Shown: positions 10,249 to 20,914 of the stretch, piece by piece
Position numbering within the stretch: position 1 is the stretch's first letter
Layout of the letters: each line of letters starts with the position of its first letter
Translations under genes and position numbers: made by a program
Notes under the pieces: model-generated
Seen by the model: the letters and a program-made list of their open reading frames with translations, nothing else
Told to the model about the DNA's origin: nothing
Databases searched by the model: none
Source of the DNA: Phallusia fumigata
Taxonomy: Eukaryota; Chordata; Ascidiacea; Phlebobranchia; Ascidiidae
DNA: 27,830 nt
Assembly: GCA_008931825.1 (NCBI GenBank)
Contig: QXVZ01025362.1
Location: forward strand, 1-27,830
Direction: 5' to 3'

Positions 10249-10330
10249 GTCGAGTTTACTGGGTGGTTAAGGCAATGTACTGCTAACCTCGTGTGCGCTG
10301 CACGCGTGGATTCGAATCTCGTCCTCGTTG
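10249..10330 (+). pseudogene. tRNA-Ser(GCU)-derived pseudogene
   Basis: An 82-nt stretch lines up without gaps with the metazoan tRNA-Ser(GCU) pattern. It shows the A-box core gtggttaagg, anticodon loop ctgctaa with GCT, the class II long variable arm and B-box ggattcgaatc. The anticodon stem (atgta against cctcg) cannot pair and the acceptor stem has two mismatches, so it should not fold as a working tRNA. It may be the head of a tRNA-derived SINE, though no second copy is seen in this window. Confidence 0.75.
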
Positions 10331-11806
10331 CTTGATGATGCAATTCAATGGTAGAGCGTATGTTCGTATGTCGTTTAGTTCACAATCCAATCTTGCATAC
10401 TGTTCAGTTGCAGCTTAACATAAGCATTTCGCTATTTCAAGACAAGCGTTGCCTCAAATATTGCAGTTGCTTGTAATCATCTCGTATCACTACGTGATCA
10501 TATTGTAATGTAACAATGGCTATTGATTTACTGGTAAACAAATGCAATTGTGACGGCCAAACATCGCAAAATGCCAAAGCTTTTCACCTTTTTACATGCT
10601 TAGTTTTGACACTTTGTGAATAAGCTTGTTACGTCCCTGTTCTGTGCAAATATCGACCAACTTGTACAAGATTTCTACAAAAAGACAGAAAAATACAAGG
10701 TGGCGGTCACTGTGCTACGAAATACTTTCGACGCAGCCCCCTTAAGTTCCTTCGGCGCCCCCCAAATTAGGAACACACACACAACGCCCCCTTGCAACTC
10801 ACCAACGCCCACCTTGGGAATCACTGCTCTAGATATTTGGGTTGCCCGGTTGGTGGCGCGCGAGAGCATAGCAAGCAGTACTTTTCGACAGCAGATCTCT
10901 AATCTAGGTTTGTTGATTGATTTTTAGTTTATTCACTTGTGATAACAGTTGCCAGTTACATTAACTCATCGGCTATGGTTTCCACGTAAGACAACAAAAA
11001 AGGAGTAGTAGAAGTTCATATTGCATTTTTTTACATTTAGATGAAGTCATCGTGGAATGCCTAGTACGTGACCAGTTGCTACTTTAAACCAATATGATAA
11101 TTGACGTTGAGATCAATATTAAAGCTGCCATCAACATTCGACTAGTAAAAAAAGGGGCAGTATGCAAAGCAGGAAATAATACACTATGGTTAGTTTTCAA
11201 CTCGAACAAAAAAAGTCACTAATCTGCCTAGACTTAAATTCCACAAACAAAACAAAGGTCATTATTGTCATCAAGTTGGAAAGTATTTTTTGTTTCAAAT
11301 TGATTTGTTCACGATGAAGGAACCATTACACACACACACTGGCGTAGTTCTTGCCATTGGAGTCAAAGTAATAATACTGTGCTGCCCTTATTCATTGCAC
11401 CACCAGGCATCACTGACATACAAACAAACCAACCTTGAGCGGTTACAACGTAAGATTTGATTGAACAAAAAGCGTGGTAACATTTCCTACGATCAATTCA
11501 CACACAAAAACATTACAGACACCCAGAAACACAAGGCAAAGCAGCAAAGAAAAAATTCGGTCAAAACAATATAAAGGTTATTACGCCACAAATGCCGGTG
11601 GTGACAGATAGTCCCTAGCGGTTGACTGCGTTTAACGCTAATTCCTGTAAAATGCGAACATGTTTTAAGCAAATGTATGTAAATAAGACACCGCATATAC
11701 AACCTAACATTGCGCAATTGCTGATCCCACTGCACGAGCACAGACCCAAACGTAACAAAACGTTTACAATAATTACTATTCTATGACCTGGCGCCGTATA
11801 GAGGTA
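10331..11806. other. 3' flank of the left receptor; no gene recognised
   Basis: AT-rich, with a possible hAT terminus at 10700-10826 and a short (CA)n near 11330. The 3' UTR of the minus-strand receptor should start at 11806 and run downward; no clear AATAAA was found close by on that strand. Confidence 0.35.
10700..10826 (-). repeat. Possible hAT-like terminus
   Basis: On the minus strand the sequence begins cagtgattcccaaggtgggc, the kind of start seen at many hAT elements, followed by GC-rich sequence unlike the AT-rich surroundings. The opposite end and an 8-bp target duplication were not identified. Confidence 0.3.
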
Positions 11807-11889
11807 CTAAACTTGAGAGCTGTCATTTGGTGTATCATTTAGTAGGCCTTTCGTTGTCAGTTCTTTAGCGTTCTGTTTCGCTTTACGTC
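11807..11889 (-). CDS. Cytoplasmic-tail exon of the left sushi receptor
   Basis: Too short for routine ORF detection, but it sits behind a good acceptor (ttttgattacag) and completes the phase-1 codon left by the membrane exon donor at 12121/12120. The reading frame begins R-R-K-A-K-Q-N-A-K after the helix and stops at TAG. The tail is about 27 residues, with a basic juxtamembrane stop-transfer cluster and a last four of S-S-Q-V, which fits the class I PDZ ligand pattern S/T-x-hydrophobic. No ITAM or ITIM tyrosine motif is present. The right paralogue's tail lies outside the window, so this exon has no internal confirmation. Confidence 0.75.
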
Positions 11890-14800
11890 CTGTAATCAAA
11901 AAAGGTTAATAGCGAGTAACAGCAAGTGTGTAGAGCAAGATTTCTAAGGCTCCGTTGCAAACTATTTTTTTGTCCTAAACCTAACCACCTGCATTATAAA
12001 AAAAACGACGCAGATAAAAACAAATTAACAAATCGAAATATTGGGTAACAAGATTGCTGTACATTCTTATGAGCACTAAATCAGGAAAATAACTACACGA
12101 ACCCTGCGGCTCAAACTTACTGTATTTTGCCACGAGAAACAGCACGATCGTGGCCACCGCCAATATTCCGAGATCGACTCCCACAATAATGAAAAAGTTT
12201 GTCGCTGGAGAGAGTTGTTTAAAGCTGTTTGGTGACCGTATGTCTCCGAAAGCTGTTTGGTGACCGTATGCCCGGAGAGTGCTATAAATCGTTACAACCC
12301 ATAAAGACATTGACACGATTAATGTACGTAAGTCCAGGCCGCTAAAGTTTAGTCATTGTAAAAAAATTTACATCGCTGTGAGTTAGAATTTTGTTGTTTT
12401 AAAGGTCTAAAAAAATCTGTTGCTATGACTTCACTTTCCAAAATTGTCCTATAAAGCACACAACACAAAAGATAGATTAGTTGACAATAGTTGTACGTAA
12501 TCAAAAACTTTTTTTTGTACCCGTTATTTGCGAAACCTGGATAAAAAACACAATTTCTATTCCAAAAGAGCAATACCTGCCACATAAAATAAATAAAAAA
12601 ATCGACGAGGTTAGCATTTGTTGCTATTTTCTTTTACGAGAAACGGAGATATTGTAGCACCCGTATGCATTCATTTCACGGAATTATTATTTTTTTAGTT
12701 TCATACCTGAGCAGTTTGTTGCAGTCCAATGGCCAGGGCCAACACATGTTGCATTAGCAATCCCCGTATATCCATCATTGCAAGAAATAGTAACAGTTTC
12801 ACCAACTTGCGAAACGCCATCCAAGCTAGTATTTGTAGAAACATCTGCAGGAATCATGCTCTGGTTGCATGTTTCTGCAGAAACAACAGATAAAAAGTAT
12901 AAACAACTTTTTCCTAACGATTATTACCAACGCAATTGTTGCTAATGTTCCAGGTGCCATCTGTTGAACATTGTGCTGTTACTGTGCCTCTGAAACCTCC
13001 ATTACAAATTAGAGTGATGGAGTTGGGATTAGTTGTTGTTCCAGCGTTGGGCGAATGGTACGAACCGCTGCTGGGGATGTCCGCATTGCTGCAAACTGGG
13101 AGTAGATAAAAAAAAATTGGTAAAGCATACTTTGCAGCATTTCATTTGCAGGATTTTGGTCTTGGCTGCACCCTATTCACTTACTAAATGGTTTGATATG
13201 TGTTAGAAAAAAGCATAGCACGATCGCTTGGATCATTTCCGTTCCTTGGTATACGTTATCGAGCAATCAAACAGCGGGGCAAGTAACTTATGTTTTGGAA
13301 ACTGGTCGTCTAAAGGCATTCAACGTGGGTTTAATTAAAAAACATAGTTGCTTGAAAAAATTTAGGCCTGCGTTGACACTAAAACAATCCAAGCCGAAAA
13401 AAGCTGCACAACGTTAGAAGATTAGGGTTGAAAGCGCTGCAGTTACACCGTCATTACACGGCGTTATGTGACGTGGATTCACAACGAGGGGTGAGTTTGG
13501 CGCAATGGGAAAGGTGACTGCGGGGTGTACGTTGGTTGAACAGGGGTCAGGGAGATCCACCACCGCGTTGAGTAAACAGAGTGGGGTCAGACAGAACAAC
13601 CACTAAAAGAAAGCCTGCTGGAGTTTCGAAGGAAGAGTTCAAGGTTTTTAATATATGTTTAAGAGTTGTGATAATATCAGAAGAAAAATGTGGCCTGGTG
13701 CATGAAACCATACTTGCGCTGAAGTCAACTTGGTTTGCTGGAACATCTTTATCTTTTACAAGCCCAGGGAGTGAATCATTTTCATAACCTGCAAAAAAAT
13801 TCAATCATAAAAGACATATTGTTGTCACTGCGTTGTTTTGTATAGTGTAAATTTATATTAATCAGATAAAATCTTAAAGCTATGTCACAGATATAAATTT
13901 TGAGGCAGTGTTTCCGTCTATGTTTATGCATCAAGGGAAGTTTTAGTTGCCAGATCAACAATGTTTCCTTAACGACAATTGTGTTACAACTCCGGTATGC
14001 TGCAGGGCACATTTTGCAACAAGAAGGTCGTGTATTTCAAATAATTACAAAAATCAATAAGATAAGTCGGGGGCACGATTAAATGTTACAAAATTTGATC
14101 TAGATACAAATTTACTATGTTTTAAAATGGCGTGGCTGTCAAATGTTATTGTGCTTTTTTTCAAAACCTTTTTGAAACGTTTCAAGCAACGGTTTTAGGT
14201 TAAACGAAGTTACAGCCCGTCAGTAGACGAACAACGTGTAACAATTTCCATGAAGCAATTTATAGTTGAATTCCTTATAATGCGCTAAAAATCACTTGCT
14301 TGTGATCATTCGTCACATACCGCTTTGTAATGACCGTCTAGCTGCAGCACGTTCAGCCTTGATATATCGTCTTTACGTTGCGCAGATATCTACGGGATGA
14401 TTTTTTAGTGCTACTGTACCCATATCAATTCTTTCGCCAAGCAAAAAACCAACATAAAGTTAAAAACAAATATGCATTAACTATCTGCCCTTCACCTTCA
14501 CCTGTGCACAATCTCCACCTTTCTGGCAAAATGAAGTCAGGTTCCATGTTGCATTAGGTTGACAAACTGCAACGTGAGGAGTCCCTTTATAATCAGGTGT
14601 CATACATGTGAATGTGTGTGTACTGAGGTAACCCTTGTTTGCTGGGACATCTGGCAAAACTCCAGGAAAAGTAACATTTCCGCAATCTACAAATAAATAA
14701 AATCACCAAATAGACTTACGATTACATACACAAGCATTTTCGTGTGTATTTACATGCTATGATGTGCGCTGAAAACTAAAAACATTCTCATCTCTTGGAG

Positions 14801-17173
14801 TGTTTGGTAAAAAAAGGCGCACCGGGGCGTAGGAATTTACAGGTTTGAAACCAAAGATACAATAATTTTATTCCAATGCACACTTTATAGTTTTGACCGT
14901 AGGCACCCAACGCCAATACGTAAAAATTAGCTGACGCCTGTTTAGGAGTAAGGATAACCCCCACCCCAACCTAAAAAGGCTTTAAACCTTTATCGCCCCC
15001 TCTAGGTGGTGCTGTGTGATATCAATCTAAACGGATTTTTTGGTTCATACAATTGTTCTCCAATGTCAGCATGTTGTTTATCGAAATGATACAAATTAGC
15101 AAAATATACAGTTTGTTTGTAAACCCCTGACACTCTCCCCCCCCCAAAAAAAAAGTTGTATTTGTGAAATTCAAAAACACTTACCGGTGACATTTAAGTG
15201 GACGGTATAGATGTAAGAATGAACTTGCCATATCACGCTATAATTGTCCAACTTGAATTGATCAATAACAACACTAAGAGTGTGCACTTTGACTGGATCG
15301 ACATTAGTGGAGCATCTGAAATAGAAATGCATCGCAAACTTATTACATAATGAACGTTTCTTCATCAAAAAGCAAAAAAAGGCTAGTGGTGCTTTTCGAG
15401 GGTGAGAGAATTTACCTGAATTTAATATTTGGTACGAACAAGGTATTACAAGTCTCAGAACCAGGCTGCAACTCAGCTAATCCGATGGTCTGAAAAGAAG
15501 CACTCTGTGAAGACTGAAGTATAAGAAAAAAGTGGTTGCCTCATGCAAAGTTTTTGTACAGTGACAATTTATGGCTTACTTCATTGTTTGGTTTTAAAAT
15601 AGACCGACTACCAAATACACAATTAAATTTTCGAAAACCGGACCACTGGTGATTTGATAATGCATATACAACAGGATGCATTTATTCAACTTATGGTTCC
15701 ACTTACTTTTATTCGTTACAGAAAATCCGTAGTTTCTGCATACTTTTGCATAAACGGCATCATTTAGATAAGCTGACACTGCGTAGTCACCCGCTGGAAT
15801 ATTCGCAATTACAGCAGTGACTTCTCCTGGTGACCCTCTTGCCTGATTGGGTTGGGACGAAACCGTGAAGTTCACATCTATTCCTGTAACATGTAACTCA
15901 AAAATACGAAAAAAAATCTGCACGATCGTAAGTAAAGATTACCGAAAGTCACAACAAAACTGTCGCACTTTTAAACAGGGAGTCGAACCGCTTGTTATGG
16001 TTCGGTTCGGGTTTTACGAAAAAAATCATTTCAGGTTCGGGCAAATAAACCGGTCCAAACCGGTTTGCGTTTTTTTTCTTATTTAGTTTAATTAAAGTTC
16101 TAGCTACTTCCTGTTTTACGGCCACGAAGGCCAACGTTCAAGTTTCTTGATTTTACCCGACTGATTTATGTGCTGCAAAAACTTGAAATAAATAAGCAAC
16201 AATACGTTTTTTTCTATATCTGGCAAACATGTGGTTCATTTTCAGCAGAAGATCTTCAATAACCGTTTAGGAATAAAAAATGCTCCTTCAACGTTAACTG
16301 GTGTAGCCGGAACACCCATTACGGCTGTCGGCAACCGATAAAGCTGAGGTCTCGCATCTTTTTCATTTTGTCAAGAAGTTAAAATGCTAGCATTTTTTCT
16401 AAGTAGCGGAAAACTTTTGTGGTGGTGATTACACAGAACAAAAGGCTGCATCTTCGCTGATTCGGTTCCGGTTCAGATTCAATTGCAAACGAAATATAGG
16501 GTTCAGTTCCAGTTCGGGTTTTTTAGGAAAATGAGATTTGCGGTTCGGGTTTAACGAAATAACAGCGTAACATTACATTTTCCGCTTCGTCGCAATAAAA
16601 TAATTCTGTGAAAGCATACATTAGGTTAGTACAATCGTAGTCTAACATAATTCGACTTGAAATTTATCCACGCAATACACTTAACACAGCATTAACCACG
16701 ACTTTTTTGTGAGCCAGATGCTTTTGCACTTGCTATACCAGCCCCAAAAGATATTAAAGTCGAAGAAAAAGTAAAAACCGCAACGGCGCATAATGTTTGA
16801 CAGCAAACATTCAAAGTAACCTTGTTGTAGACCCTGGTGTTTGCCAATAGTAGCCCGATAAAGGAGAACAAACACGAGCTTTCTTTAGCTTGGGGTTTAA
16901 CCCAGCTCAAAATTTTTCATTTTAAAGATTAAATCTTGAATTAGGCCAAAAAGTTTGAGAGGCAAACAGTGATCGTTACTTTTTACACTTTCGGTTACTT
17001 TTCAAACCATGTCAAGATATTGTTTTGTTCAAACACGTAGGTACAGTTGTCGGAACGCCACTTACCCACCGCAAATAGATCTTCCAGGATAAGAGCCAAC
17101 AATGCAAACAAACATATATGATACTCAAATACATGCAGCATGATATCTTTATCTAAGTCCTAAGCCGCATTTT
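11807..17173 (-). CDS. Sushi-domain type I membrane receptor, left copy (9 exons)
   Basis: Exons read on the minus strand: E1 17173-17066 (ATG at 17141), E2 15883-15744, E3 15504-15416, E4 15315-15185, E5 14686-14519, E6 13095-12928, E7 12874-12707, E8 12204-12121 (or from 12252), E9 11889-11807 (stop TAG). Every junction has AG/GT. Coding lengths 76, 140, 89, 131, 168, 168, 168, 84 and 83 sum to 1107 nt, that is 368 residues. Predicted protein: signal peptide starting MLHVFEYHICLFALLAL; N-terminal beta-rich domain of unknown family over residues 26-145 with two cysteines; three four-cysteine sushi domains at about 146-201, 202-257 and 258-313; one membrane helix near 317-339 (FFIIVGVDLGILAVAT); a basic tail ending D-S-S-Q-V. 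Several N-glycosylation sequons are present (NFT, NVT, NLT, NAT). It is likely a cell-surface recognition or complement-regulator-like receptor. The architecture recalls Ciona vCRL proteins, but orthology is not shown. Exon structure is well supported by the paralogue. Confidence 0.85.
12221..12276. repeat. 28-bp tandem repeat at the acceptor of the membrane exon
   Basis: Two adjacent 28-bp units (12221-12248 and 12249-12276) share about 22 identical leading bases, aaagctgtttggtgaccgta plus tg. They sit at the 5' edge of the membrane exon of the minus-strand receptor. Each unit contains a ccaaacag acceptor-like AG on the minus strand. Starts at 12252 and 12204 keep the frame; starts at 12224 and 12281 do not, because 28 is not a multiple of three. 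Confidence 0.85.
13430..13560 (-). pseudogene. Relic sushi exon (A-type-like) in the left receptor intron
   Basis: Minus-strand translation contains D-P-C-S-T-N-V, then N-P-R-H-I-T-P-C-N-D-G, resembling the functional A-type sushi exon at 13095-12928 (C-S-N-A-D, N-P-N-S-I-T-L-I-C-N-G-G). The second half, including W and the last cysteine, is missing. The right arm carries the corresponding sequence near 27365-27490 with additional stops. Weak but consistent evidence of an old exon duplication. Confidence 0.35.
13690..13788 (-). pseudogene. Relic sushi exon (E5-like) in the left receptor intron
   Basis: A ttttttgcag acceptor at 13791-13789 leads into a reading frame starting G-Y-E-N-D-S-L-P-G and continuing through D-V-P-A-N and a M-V-S-C segment. 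This lines up with the functional exon 14686-14519 (C-G-N-V-T-F-P-G, D-V-P-A-N, F-T-C). The first cysteine codon is TAT and homology stops soon after the second cysteine position, so a complete sushi fold is not encoded. The same relic is present in the right arm near 27115-27260, so it predates the inverted duplication. It could be included in rare transcripts; I consider it dead. Confidence 0.5.
15976..16567. mobile_element. Left-arm-specific insertion in receptor intron 1, unclassified
   Basis: Alignment of the two receptor introns by eye shows continuous homology up to taatgtta (left 16567-16575) and again from tttaaaagtgc (left 15965-15975), with about 590 bp on the left absent from the right. 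The insert carries several ggttcgg-type motifs and an 18-bp direct repeat near both ends (cggttcgggtttt/acgaaa at about 16005 and 16544). No ORF or clear inverted termini are seen, so the class is unknown. Confidence 0.55.
16690..16915 (-). other. Conserved intronic block shared by both receptor introns
   Basis: This part of left intron 1 matches right 22740-22985 strongly, including a long shared run around ctttatcgggctactattgg and gtcaaacattatgcg. Small indels that break frame separate the copies, so it does not behave as a coding exon although hydrophobic ORFs run through it. It may be a regulatory element, an older repeat, or simply recently duplicated intron. Confidence 0.5.
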
Positions 17174-17483
17174 CTGCAAAAATAACGTAACACTATGATA
17201 AAAAGTGAAACTTGGTCCTTTAGGGGGGGGAACTTTAAGTGATAATCACGCGATGAAAAAGTAACGGTAGCGCAATCTGAAACCACACCGGGTAAGTATT
17301 TTTTAGTGCAAACTTTTTGTTTATTGTGATATGAAAGAAATTTATAAGCTGGATAGTTTTTTATCTGTAAATAAGCAAGGAAAAGATAAGGACAAGCAAG
17401 AAAATCGTTTTTGTACTGTTTCTAAACTGAGTGTGTATTAGGAGACGTGTCGCAATGTTCTTCTTTGGGGTTTTGTTTGACAG

Positions 17484-17537
17484 TAGATGGCAAAGTTTAC
17501 TTCGCTGGTGAATTTACGAAACCAGGTCGGTATGAAG
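17484..17537 (+). CDS. Possible small exon in the spacer (gene unknown)
   Basis: A 54-bp segment lies between a good acceptor (ggttttgtttgacag) and a consensus donor (gtaagtg). Read in phase 1 it gives D-G-K-V-Y-F-A-G-E-F-T-K-P-G-R-Y-E. Its phase is compatible with the candidate exon at 20915-21092 on the same strand. No upstream exon was identified and the domain is not recognised. Confidence 0.3.
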
Positions 17538-20174
17538 GTAAGTGAATATGTTAGATTTTTAAACGAAAAATTTATTTCACCATTACAACCGTATGCTTCC
17601 TTTACTATTCACATGCTGCAGTTCATAGACAGCGTCTGACATAAGGACAATGTTGAATTTGAGGCGTAACGAAATTATCATTTGCGTGTAACACCAAATA
17701 ACATGGGAAAGCGGACCAGCTGTTTCTTTGTTTACAGATTAAATAGGCGTCATAGTAGACTAAATGAGATACCAGAAAAACGTTATGTCACACAAGTATT
17801 ATTACAACAATTCGCAAGCCTGAATTTGTTTAAACGTTGGTAAGACAATCTCCACAAAATAGGTAAATACTCCATTTCAATCTGGTTAAGACGGGTTATT
17901 TTAGGAGTGATTAAATTTCGATTTTGCGACATAAAACGTGCTTGAAATGGCCATTATCGAATTGGCATAGTATGAGCAATGTAGCAAGCAAAGGTTTGCA
18001 GACCAAAAGTAAAGTTTGGGTCTGGCCAACAACAAAACTAAAAGTGTCCATCAAAAGCGTTTAAAAAAAAACGTGCATTAACTAGGTAAGAGCATGTAAG
18101 CTGCTTAAGGGCGATTTAGTTGCTCTCTGAAAGGATATATTTCCCCCAAACGCTATCAGCCGTTTGCTTCGGCATATTCTTATTGCCCGACAAACATATT
18201 ATCTCCTGTCCGTTACACAAGCGATTTTGGGGGAGGGTAGGTAATAAAAGCATGCCCAAATGTACATCAAAATCTTATCGAGACAATCAAGTTTCTATTC
18301 CAGTTAGGTACTTATCTTAAGTCGTGAGTCACACAGCCGAATTATTTTTTATGCTTCTGTAACAATTTTCTTCTTGTTTTTGTTTTCGCCCAAAGAAGAT
18401 AAAGGATCATATAAGGCGTATTTAGTTTCTATTTCTAGTGGCATGTACAAGACTTAGATGACACAAATCTACGTTTGGTTTAAGGTGGGGAGGCTTTTCT
18501 ACCCAAATCCTTTGCCACAATTACAAACTAGTTGTAGCTGTAGTAAAGTTCCAAAAAGGTGTGTTAAAGTCATGTCGTTTTAATCCGCATTCTCACTGCG
18601 GCAAGTTATTTTTCCGAAATCCCCCTAGTCATCACCCAAAAGTTGCGTTGTTGGTTTTACTGCTCAAACTGACAACTATCATTGTATTTATAAATTAGTC
18701 ACAGAATTCCTTGAGCACAGCTTGGCAGGACCAAATCCAAAATGTTCACTTTGTTTGACATTTATTTGGCATCCAAAATTACCCCCCTTCAGAACAATAA
18801 GCAAGCAGAAACTTCGAAAAAACAAGTTTTTGTCATGTTTACTGACTCCGCCTACGATTTCGTCCTTGCACTAAGACATTAATCAAGCTCAGTAACACTT
18901 ACTTAATCCGTGCTGAATTGATCTTAAGCAATTAGGACTAGGCGATATTAAACAAATGCGATGTGGGTATGATTTTAACGAAAAACATTTCAACCAGCTT
19001 TCTGTTGTCGAAATCTCCATGCACATCTTAATTCTGACTTGTCAGATTTCTCCGATAGGTTTTACACCGATGACAAACGACTTTTTGCAAGATTTATTCT
19101 TTACATTTTTTTTTGAAGGCGACAAACTGAAAACTACTTGCATATGGCACATAACCTGTCTGCAAATTTAAAATGTCTGTTATCTTTAACTTGAAGCGCT
19201 CGGCAAACACTAACGGCGTTTCAGCGCAACCTATCGGTCTTGTTTGAGTATTGCTATAATATCCAGCGAAGATACCTTCTTCGTATACCTTGTTTTAGAA
19301 TAGATAGTCGTTTCACCTTTTATACCCGATTAACACCAAGCTTTAAACCATTCATTTGAAAAATGTGCGTATTTTTCTGCACATTTTTGAACGCATGTAA
19401 AAATGTTCGCTGTGTTACAGCACAAGTAGGGTTTAGAAATTCGAAGTAAAAATATAGGCGTTGCCCGTTTTCAAAATTGACAAGAGTAACGTAGCAACAA
19501 GCTAGCTATTTACTTATTGACACGAGTTACCCCACAGATTTAAAAACTCGTAGGCAACTTAACTGCCACTAGAAAACGATTTATATTCGTATTTTCTTGT
19601 AACTTAAATCGATTCTTTTTTTTTTAGGCAGCAATAGTGTTTTGTTTTGCGCTTTTGAAAATAAAAGCTGTTGCTTTATTAAAAACTGTAGTTATGTTAT
19701 ATACATGTGGTCGACGCAAAATTGGTTCCCGTCCAATGTCTTCTTAACCAATATGTAAATCAAAATTGTGCTCGTACCAAGGCGAGTTTATTTTCAACAT
19801 AGCAAACAGCATGACATATGGCGAACAGCTTGAAAAGATACCTTCTTTAGTTTTAAAAATCAATAGTTCGATATTAAATTTTTGTCGGCAACCAACGTTT
19901 ATATCTACAATGTATATTAAACAAAAAAACAGTTGAGTATATTTAGCAGTTAGACGTCTTATCTTGCTGTCCATGGCGTGACGATAAATGAAAATGCTCA
20001 AAAGTAAAAAAACAGCATTTGGTCATTTAGAAGTGCGTACAGCTTCGGGTTGATTTTCTTTCGTTATTTGTGTTCGCCTGTAAGGTTATGTAGGCAAGTC
20101 TTTTCATAGAAGCAAAGCAGTAATACTGGATGAAATGTTGGTAAATTTTTAATTGGTTTAATTAAAAGCATAGG

Positions 20175-20312
20175 TGCCAGAGAACTTGTATGTAACGAAT
20201 ACATTGTATTGCAACCATTTTGACAATCGCTGTTGTCATCATTAGTGCATAGGCCAGCAATTGTCAAAACGTCTGAAACAAAATGTATTCACCATATACA
20301 AGTTCTCTGGCA
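20175..20312 (-). ncRNA. 138-nt imperfect palindrome able to fold as a long hairpin
   Basis: Two 58-nt arms (20175-20232 and 20255-20312) are inverted copies without a single gap, 47 of 58 positions complementary, around a 22-nt loop. Seven of the eleven differences become G-U pairs if the minus strand is transcribed, leaving four mismatches; only one does on the plus strand. This fits either a small-RNA/hairpin-RNA precursor on the minus strand or a short fold-back MITE. It lies in the spacer between the two divergent receptors. No expression evidence is possible here. Confidence 0.45.
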
Positions 20313-20914
20313 GGTATGTTTTAAATTAGACTACACTTTAAGTCCGTACCTTGTGTTACCAATTTTAAAATAGATGCAGACTATTACTTTTTTAATCTTC
20401 GACCCCATGCACAGAATACGCCAATGCAAACTAAAACTTTGGGGTAACATTTTCCAGAAGTCAAATTATACTTACCACTGACCTATGGAAAAACAAGCGA
20501 GCTAAGGTTGTAAAATTACTTACAAAACAACTTCATCGAGTGCTTGAATATAACGACTGTTTAAAGAATATGTCTGTTCTTGGCTTGTGACAACGCAGTT
20601 CGTTTTTTATTTAATGTGTAATAATTTTGTAGGAGATGATAAAATTAATCGCATTTTTCGTGCTGCAAATAGTTAAAGACCGCCAGTAAAGGTATGTTTT
20701 CTATCGATTAAGTGACTCATCTGGAGCTGTAAAGCTCCTACGCATATGAATGTCTTAGCGTGTGATTACATGCAACGGGCAAGCACTATTCTTCCATTTT
20801 GTCGAACTGTTGCGATCCCAATGTAAGTCTTTGCAGATTTAAAAAATAGATTTTTGTAAATTTTTGAGCAAAATGTTACTGTATCATGTTTTCGCTAATT
20901 TTTCGTTCTTAAAG

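Noticed and set aside
10616-10927. 103-codon plus-strand ORF
   Set aside because: Overlaps a GC-rich repeat-like segment with a hAT-type terminus; no domain.
16681-16910. Hydrophobic minus-strand ORFs that look like a membrane protein
   Set aside because: The paralogous right-arm block has frame-breaking indels, and the exon phases of the receptor close without it.
17246-17290. Strong donor (gtaagtatt) after a short open segment
   Set aside because: No acceptor opens the frame, and the homologous right-arm sequence has frame-breaking indels.
18397-18455. Short phase-1 open segment after cgcccaaag that could bridge the two spacer exons
   Set aside because: No convincing donor before its stop codon; too short to judge.
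20064-20267. Minus-strand ORF with several cysteines after a good acceptor (tttgtttcag)
   Set aside because: Most of its cysteine-containing part lies in the arms of the 138-nt palindrome, which explains the sequence better than a coding exon.
20637-20696. Candidate signal exon M-I-K-L-I-A-F-F-V-L with acceptor and donor
   Set aside because: A stop codon precedes the strong donor, and the alternative donor leads to a stop in the next candidate exon.
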